The notes under the pieces: model-generated
The model's database searches: none
Seen by the model: only the letters and a program-made list of their open reading frames with translations
Told to the model about the DNA's origin: nothing
In this document: one piece after another, positions 19,593-24,395 of the stretch
Layout of the letters: the number at the start of each line of letters is the position of its first letter
Position numbering within the stretch: position 1 is the stretch's first letter
From: a virus
IMG/VR virus record: IMGVR_UViG_3300035665_000232
Coordinates: 1-24,395 of that record
Length of the DNA: 24,395 nucleotides
Strand: one strand, 5' to 3'
Made by a program: the position numbers and the translations under genes

Positions 19593-20636
19593 CTATGGAG
19601 CCTCCTTTGCCAGCCTGATCTGGCCGGTCGCCACGAACTGCGCCGAGATCAGGATCACATCGGTGGCGCTGGTGTTCACTGCCGTCTTGCCCAGCAGGAT
19701 GTCGGTTTCGTAGAAGATCCGCTCTCGCACGTGGGTGGCCACGTTGCTGTTGCGCTGGTCCACCAGCTGGAACCGCGCTCGGGCCTTGCTTCCCTGGCTG
19801 GTGAGCAACATTAGCCGGAGCATTCCTAGGCCGCTCTGCTCCCCTACTACGCGGCTGTGATCCATCTCCCCGTTGAACGATCCAGCGCCGCGCAAGGCAC
19901 CCTTGGCGTACTCACCGAACGCCTGGCCGATTGCTTCCTGGTCCAACTGGGCCGCGTCCATCTCGAACACCCACCCAGTCAGATCGCACTGCATCAGCCA
20001 GCCGCGCTCTTCCGCGTCCGCTGCCGTGTCGCTCAAGACCTGCGGCACCGGTGCCAGGTTCTGAGCCGGTTGCTCACCATCGGGGATCTCCAGGTCCTCG
20101 ATGGCCTGCAGCAGAGCCAGCGCTGCGGCCACGTAGCCGGAGCGGCTAGAGGCCGGCAGGATCAGCATTGGGCCAGGGCTCACGTTGCGCAGCGGGATTA
20201 GGCCCTGGCTGCCGCCATTGATCGCGTCGAGCTCGGTGGAGTAGAACCGCACGTCGTCCATCTCATCGCGGTGGATGTAGGCCGTGGCGGTCTGCTGAAA
20301 CCCGACCGTTGCCGCTGACTCCCAGAACGCTGCCGATGAATTGGCGCTCCAAAATGCGCCTCCGGCAGTCCGTGCTGCCAGCGCAGGGCCCACGGCGGTC
20401 TGCCCGCCAGTCCAGAACGCATGGCCATCGGGGCATGGCGCAAAGCCGCTCGTGCCGATGCCCAGTGGCACGCCGCGCAGCCCCACCAGCAGCACCTCAT
20501 CGCCCGACTGAAACGCCAGGTCGGTCAGGTCCAGTGACGGCGAGGTGCCGCGCTGCAGCCGCTGATCGGCTAACGCCGTGGGGGCTGGCCATTCGCGGCT
20601 GAGTTGAACAATTCCCTTGCGGCCTTCGACAGCCAT
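19593..20636 (-). CDS. Phage tail protein with tail-tube-like C-terminal region
   Basis: 347 residues, ATG 20636 sharing a base with the previous TAA (TAATG). The first part is beta-rich (LQRGTSPSLDLTDLAF, GDEVLLVGLRGVPL). The middle has a run of small aromatic/Gly segments (GHAFWTGGQTAVGPAL, GGAFWSANSSAAFWES). The C-terminal third (DAAQLDQEAIGQAFGEYAKG, GAGSFNGEMDHS, GLGMLRLMLLTSQGSKARAR) matches the pattern of phage tail-tube domains, which I recall from cyanobacterial siphophages. Likely a structural component of the tail or its tip. The domain assignment is from pattern only; the sequence of two tail-tube-like genes in a row is notable. Confidence 0.6.
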   Translation of the reverse strand: MAVEGRKGIVQLSREWPAPTALADQRLQRGTSPSLDLTDLAFQSGDEVLLVGLRGVPLGIGTSGFAPCPDGHAFWTGGQTAVGPALAARTAGGAFWSANSSAAFWESAATVGFQQTATAYIHRDEMDDVRFYSTELDAINGGSQGLIPLRNVSPGPMLILPASSRSGYVAAALALLQAIEDLEIPDGEQPAQNLAPVPQVLSDTAADAEERGWLMQCDLTGWVFEMDAAQLDQEAIGQAFGEYAKGALRGAGSFNGEMDHSRVVGEQSGLGMLRLMLLTSQGSKARARFQLVDQRNSNVATHVRERIFYETDILLGKTAVNTSATDVILISAQFVATGQIRLAKEAP

Positions 20637-21031
20637 TAGAACGCCTTGCTGGGCTTGCCGTTGATCACGAACGAGATGCTGACTTGGGTGCTGTCGCCCA
20701 CACTGGTGGCGATGCCCTGCGAATTGATCAGCGCCGGCCCGGAGATGGACTTGCTGCCGCCCTTGTAGATCGTCATTACCAGATCATCAGGCGTCTCGCC
20801 ATCATCAAAGATCCGATTAATCAGGTTTACCGTGGCCTGATCGTCGGTCTTGTAGAGCAGAGTGGCGCTGCCGGACGTGGTGCGCTTGCCGTAGGCAAAC
20901 TCATCATCCATGTCGCCGACGCCGGTCGTCTCCAGGGTCTGCCGCTGGGTTTCCATGCTGATGCTGCGGACCTTGGCCACCTTCTGGCCCTGGAATCGCA
21001 CCTCTCCGTGCGTTGCGTTGGGGACTGTCAT
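20636..21031 (-). CDS. Tail-tube-like protein
   Basis: 131 residues, ATG 21031, with a GAGG about 8 bases upstream. The protein is all beta with VRSISMETQRQTLETTGVGD, EFAYGKRTTSGSATLLYKTD, LINRIFDDGETPDDLVMTIYKG, and ends ISFVINGKPSKAF. 'ETTGVGDMD' followed by 'TSGSATLLY' is a typical tail-tube/major-tail-protein motif. It is surprisingly located downstream of the tail-tip gene, whereas tube genes usually precede the tape measure. It may be a minor tube or tip protein with the same fold. No tape measure is visible in this window. Confidence 0.65.
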   Translation of the reverse strand: MTVPNATHGEVRFQGQKVAKVRSISMETQRQTLETTGVGDMDDEFAYGKRTTSGSATLLYKTDDQATVNLINRIFDDGETPDDLVMTIYKGGSKSISGPALINSQGIATSVGDSTQVSISFVINGKPSKAF

Positions 21032-21051
21032 TGGGCGGCCTCGACCTTTGC

Positions 21052-21438
21052 CTACAGTCTAAGCTCGGCCCTGAATGTGCACCGGCAGGTGATTCGCCGG
21101 CCGCCCTGCACACGGCTGCCCTCAGGGGGGCTGGTCCAGTACCACTTCAGGCCAGGGCCGGGGTTGAACAGGTCCACATCGTTGAGATTCTTGCCGACGA
21201 TCGCGGGGAACGTCACGTCGAACACCTTGCCCCGTGCTGCCGTGTGCGCCGCTCTGATCAGCGCATAGGCCGCCTGGGTGATGTTGGCGAACTCCAGAGT
21301 CATCGGCGCATCGCTGGCGCGGTCGCCCCACTGACGCACCGACCGCACGCCGGACTGTGAGCGCATCTCGGTCACAGGGAAGTCCGGCTCGCCAAACTCG
21401 TGGCCGGTGGGTTGGATCTCGGGGAATTGAACCGTCAT
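21052..21438 (-). CDS. Phage tail protein downstream of the tip protein
   Basis: 128 residues, ATG 21438 overlapping the tip gene's stop as ATGA. It has FPEIQPTGHEFGEPDFPVTE, the motif SQSGVRSVRQWGDRASDAPM, LEFANITQAAYALIRAAHTA and KGLNDVDLF-type segments (KNLNDVDLFNPGPGLKWYWT), then a basic, Cys-bearing end. The 'RSQSG.R.V..WG.R...A...L.F.NI' pattern is known to me from small tail proteins of cyanobacterial phages. It is probably a structural tail-tip partner. Family placement is from memory. Confidence 0.65.
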   Translation of the reverse strand: MTVQFPEIQPTGHEFGEPDFPVTEMRSQSGVRSVRQWGDRASDAPMTLEFANITQAAYALIRAAHTAARGKVFDVTFPAIVGKNLNDVDLFNPGPGLKWYWTSPPEGSRVQGGRRITCRCTFRAELRL

Positions 21439-24395
21439 TGGATCACCCAGGCGCCTGCTGTATCCCAGTCTGCCGCCACCAACAGGACGCCCGCATTGTT
21501 GATCGGCATGTGCACCGCTTCGATGTCATAGACGCCATCCTCGGTCGGGGTTATCCGGCTGATCTGATAGGTCCGCACCTGCGTACTGGTCTGCTTCACG
21601 GTGAACATGATCCCGGCTGGCGATCCCTGCCCGTTGGTGACTGTCAGGGTGCCGGCATCGTTCACTGCCCCGCTGCCGCCCCAGCTCACCACGTCGTAGG
21701 TCCCGTTGGCCAGTGGCGTGGTGCTTACCACCGTGCCATTGCCCAGCACTGCCCCGTTGTTGAACTCGTTGAACGTGGTCACGTCCATTGCCACCCGAAT
21801 CAGATCGCCGGGCCCCACGCCGGTGCTGATGCCCTCCAGCCCGTCGTAGGTGGTCCTGAAGCGGATCGTGTGATCCCTGAATCTCCGCATCCTCAGCGTG
21901 AACTTCGCCACGTCAATGGCGTGGTTTCGGTTGGTGCAGAACGCCGCCAGGTTGATTGACTCAATCGGCAGGCTGTCGCTGCCGTGGGGCGCCGCCTCAC
22001 GTACCAGTACCTCGCGCTCCTCAGGGAACAGGCCCGGACTGGTGGGGTTCGTAGAGCTGCGCTCCTGGCGCCACTTCACGCTGATCCGCCGTGCCGGGCG
22101 CTCATCGGGAGGGATGGTCTCGAACTGGAATGTGCCCTTGGCGATGTTGCCGGCGGTGAATAGCGCCTTGTGGGTGACCGCGCCGAAGGAGATGAATGGC
22201 ACTAGGTCGTACTGGCCGCCCACCTCGCGGAAATCGAGCAACATGGCGCCGGCCGTGTCGGCGATCCATTGCCGCGGCGATTCCTGGCTGATGATCACCC
22301 CGCCGTCAAAGAAGTATTTCCGGTCGTAGCACCACTGAGCTGCCGTTTGGAAGTTGGCCAGCTTCACCAGGTCATCCGGCACAGCGTCGGGGCCGTATTT
22401 GGGGTTGGTAAGCCGGTCCAGCGCCAGGTCTGGCAGCAAGTGGGATGGGCCAGTGGTAAGGCTGTTGAGCAGCCGCCGCACCTCCGTGCCGCCGGTGACA
22501 TAGAGCGACAGCTGGCTGAATTGCCGCCACTCAAACGTTGACCTGGCATTTACGCCCAGCAGGCTGATGCCGGTGTACTGGGGCGCTGCGTCGTTCTCTC
22601 TAATTTCGGTGACGTAGACGATTTCGTGCTCAGGGCCGCCGCTGGCGGTGGACTGGGCCTCTTCGTAGACGAAGGCCTCGGCGAGCTTCCCCCAGGCGTC
22701 GAGGTAGTTGTTGTCATCCGGCCGGGGGATCCCGATCGACGGATCTCGTCGGGTGGTGGTGATGGTGAACTGCGATCGGACGCGGCTTACCACCTCGCCG
22801 CTGCTCCGCCAGGTGACGCCGCCACTGGTGCCGCTCACTGCGCCGGAGAGCTTGGCGTCGAGGATCACCAGGTCGCCGGTGGCCGTGCCGCTGCGGATCT
22901 CCCAGCCGGTCAGGGGCTCGAACCGCAGCTCCCACCGCTTCAGCGATGGCATCTCCAGCCGCAGGTAGTTGAAGGTCGGCTGATCGCTGCCGGAGCGGAT
23001 CCCGAAGCACGGCGCCAGCTGGGTGAATGCACCGTCGCCGAACTCGCGGAACGACACCCGGAAGAACGAGTAACGTTCCTCTGGAGTGCTGATCACACCG
23101 CTCTGATACTGGTCAACGTTGGGTCGTTGGCCGCGCTTGATCTTGTCGTTCTCGCGGAACAGGCAGGCCCTGCCGTCAATATCGGCCAAGGTGAGCGAGT
23201 CGCGGAAGTTGCACAGCCCGCCGATGCGGATCCCGAGCGTCGATCTGATGCCAGCCTCAATGATTCGGCATTCATCTTTGGTCGCATGGTGCGCGATCGC
23301 GCAGCGCATCAGGTGCGGGGCGCTGGTGGCCGTCTGACGGGTCGTGCTGGTGGTCCCAGCTGCCGTGATTGTGCCGGTGCTCACCGTGGCCGCAGTGCCG
23401 GCCCGCACCACGCTGAAGGTGGCATTGATCGTCTGCCCGGTGCCGCCCGCTCCGTCCTCAGAATCGCTGACGAAGATCCGATCGCTGGGGCTGCGGCCGG
23501 AGCAGATCGCCAGGGCTGAGCCGATCTTGTAGAGATCGCCTACCACGATTGCGTCGTCCCAGGCCTTCTGCCGGCCGGCGACGGTGCTGGCCACGTCGGC
23601 AGCGGTTTCCTGTGCTGCGTCAAGACCCTCGATCGGGAACACGATCAGCGCCTGCAGCCGCCGCGGGCTGGTGAGGGCGTTCACCGGGCCGGAGTCTTCA
23701 TCCACGTCGCCTTCAAAGATGTATTGATCGGTGCCTTTTTTCTGGACCGTGATCGTGACGTTGAACCTGGATTGGATCGTCTGACGGCTCTGTCCTGTCA
23801 GGCCGTTGTCCACCTCGATCAGGTACTCCACCAGGTACTGGCCGGCGGCGGCATCCTCGTTGATCAGCAGGGTCCGCACTGAGTCCACGTCGAAGGTGGC
23901 CGTCACCTCTACCTGATCAGTGCCGAGTGTCACGCTGCTCACCGTCATGCGAGCCGCGAAATCAAACCCGGTGATCCGATCCTCGGTGTCTTCCTCGTAG
24001 ATTTTCGGGGCTGACTGCAGCACCACCGCAGAGGTCCAGGTGGCGCCGCCCTGCGTGCTCTGGAACGTGGTCAGATAGTCGCTGCTGCGGTCGAGCCGAT
24101 AGGTGAACGAATCGCCCAGGCCAAACGACCCAGATATCACGCCGGAGCGGGTTGAGTAGAACGCTGATTCCTTCGCCCGCTGCACCACCACGGACTGATC
24201 GATGTCGCAGGCGACGATCGCGTTACCGCTGCTGCCGATGGGCCGCAGCCGGGCGGTGAACTGCGGCCGGGGTTGCGGGTTGAGCTTGAATCCCAGGTTG
24301 CTGCCGATCAGGCCGTAGACGCCAAACGTGGTGGAGGTGCTGGGCTTGCTGGTGGCGCTGAAGACCGCCTGATAGGTGTTGCCCAGGCCTCGGGC
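21435..24395 (-). CDS. Tail tip protein, lambda J-like, 5' end outside window
   Basis: The frame is open to the right window edge: the segment upstream of GTG 24191 also reads coding (NTYQAVFSATSKPSTST, GLIGSNLGFKLNPQP), so the gene begins outside and at least 986 residues are present. The stop at 21435 overlaps the next ATG. The C-terminal half has ISVKWRQERSSTNPT, then AAFCTNRNHAIDVAKFTLRM, RRFRDHTIRFRTTYDGLEGI, GVGPGDLIRV and YQISRITPTEDGVYDIEAV, the pattern of tail-tip attachment proteins of the J type (the 'PGD' strand followed by a fibronectin-like region). The protein would sit at the tail tip and contact the host. It marks the phage as siphophage-like. Confidence 0.82.
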   Translation of the reverse strand, partial: ARGLGNTYQAVFSATSKPSTSTTFGVYGLIGSNLGFKLNPQPRPQFTARLRPIGSSGNAIVACDIDQSVVVQRAKESAFYSTRSGVISGSFGLGDSFTYRLDRSSDYLTTFQSTQGGATWTSAVVLQSAPKIYEEDTEDRITGFDFAARMTVSSVTLGTDQVEVTATFDVDSVRTLLINEDAAAGQYLVEYLIEVDNGLTGQSRQTIQSRFNVTITVQKKGTDQYIFEGDVDEDSGPVNALTSPRRLQALIVFPIEGLDAAQETAADVASTVAGRQKAWDDAIVVGDLYKIGSALAICSGRSPSDRIFVSDSEDGAGGTGQTINATFSVVRAGTAATVSTGTITAAGTTSTTRQTATSAPHLMRCAIAHHATKDECRIIEAGIRSTLGIRIGGLCNFRDSLTLADIDGRACLFRENDKIKRGQRPNVDQYQSGVISTPEERYSFFRVSFREFGDGAFTQLAPCFGIRSGSDQPTFNYLRLEMPSLKRWELRFEPLTGWEIRSGTATGDLVILDAKLSGAVSGTSGGVTWRSSGEVVSRVRSQFTITTTRRDPSIGIPRPDDNNYLDAWGKLAEAFVYEEAQSTASGGPEHEIVYVTEIRENDAAPQYTGISLLGVNARSTFEWRQFSQLSLYVTGGTEVRRLLNSLTTGPSHLLPDLALDRLTNPKYGPDAVPDDLVKLANFQTAAQWCYDRKYFFDGGVIISQESPRQWIADTAGAMLLDFREVGGQYDLVPFISFGAVTHKALFTAGNIAKGTFQFETIPPDERPARRISVKWRQERSSTNPTSPGLFPEEREVLVREAAPHGSDSLPIESINLAAFCTNRNHAIDVAKFTLRMRRFRDHTIRFRTTYDGLEGISTGVGPGDLIRVAMDVTTFNEFNNGAVLGNGTVVSTTPLANGTYDVVSWGGSGAVNDAGTLTVTNGQGSPAGIMFTVKQTSTQVRTYQISRITPTEDGVYDIEAVHMPINNAGVLLVAADWDTAGAWVIQ

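Noticed and set aside
23293-23300. GCGATCGC (HIP1) as proof of a cyanobacterial origin
   Set aside because: I noticed only this one copy by eye; one occurrence in 24 kb proves nothing, and many marine picocyanobacteria lack HIP1 enrichment.
1-24395. tRNA genes or attachment sites
   Set aside because: I looked for tRNA-like arms and for long direct repeats suggesting att sites and recognised none; a covariance-model scan would be decisive.

Overview
The window looks like about 24 kb of a tailed-phage genome or prophage, most likely from a picocyanobacterium (Synechococcus/Cyanobium type). The phage call rests on a tail-tip protein of the lambda J type, tail-tube-like proteins, a 1549-residue fibre, a lysis cassette, an HNH nuclease, a phage-type metallophosphoesterase, a Gp157-like protein and many tiny genes chained by ATGA/TAATG overlaps. 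The cyanobacterial call is inference: a sigma factor resembling cyanobacterial group 2 sigmas, cyanophage-like fibre motifs, and high-GC composition. I saw no integrase, attachment site, tRNA or clear host gene, so prophage versus free phage cannot be decided.

Layout, read in the main (minus) direction from right to left. (i) 24395-14911, tail: tip protein (cut by the window edge), a small tail protein, a tail-tube-like protein, a protein with a tail-tube-like C-terminal region, and the giant fibre. (ii) 14911-12463, lysis and nuclease: a 59-residue ORF, three small membrane proteins, a two-domain endolysin (GH19 plus C39-like peptidase) and an HNH protein, almost all with 1- or 4-base overlaps. 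(iii) 12447-10602: metallophosphoesterase and two small genes, plus one short plus-strand ORF. (iv) 10437-7581: a run of small accessory genes, most with the same kind of leader (CACTCGC just before the start codon), four also with a repeated hairpin, and two with near-identical promoter-like sites. (v) 7528-6253 on the plus strand: a sigma-70 factor and a small gene. (vi) 6162-201: a long, tightly packed minus-strand operon of about 18 small genes starting divergently from the sigma gene. It includes a Gp157-like protein, a zinc-ribbon/HTH regulator and a PP-loop (PAPS-reductase-like) enzyme. A plus-strand gene converges on it at the left edge.

The most interesting feature is a possible regulatory circuit. 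A phage-borne sigma factor with conserved -10 recognition but an altered -35-recognition helix sits between two blocks of genes. Its own start, the start of the divergent operon and six starts of the accessory block all carry CACTCG 4-13 bases before the start codon. Both divergent genes also share TATGRT followed by a G-run. This resembles in concept the start-associated sequences of some mycobacteriophages, but I know of no such description in cyanobacterial phages.

Two genes appear broken: one by an in-frame TAA (7674-7676), one by an apparent one-base deletion in a G run (5775-5779). At least seven small genes of 27-59 codons, or with a GTG start, were found by hand translation; several are membrane proteins.
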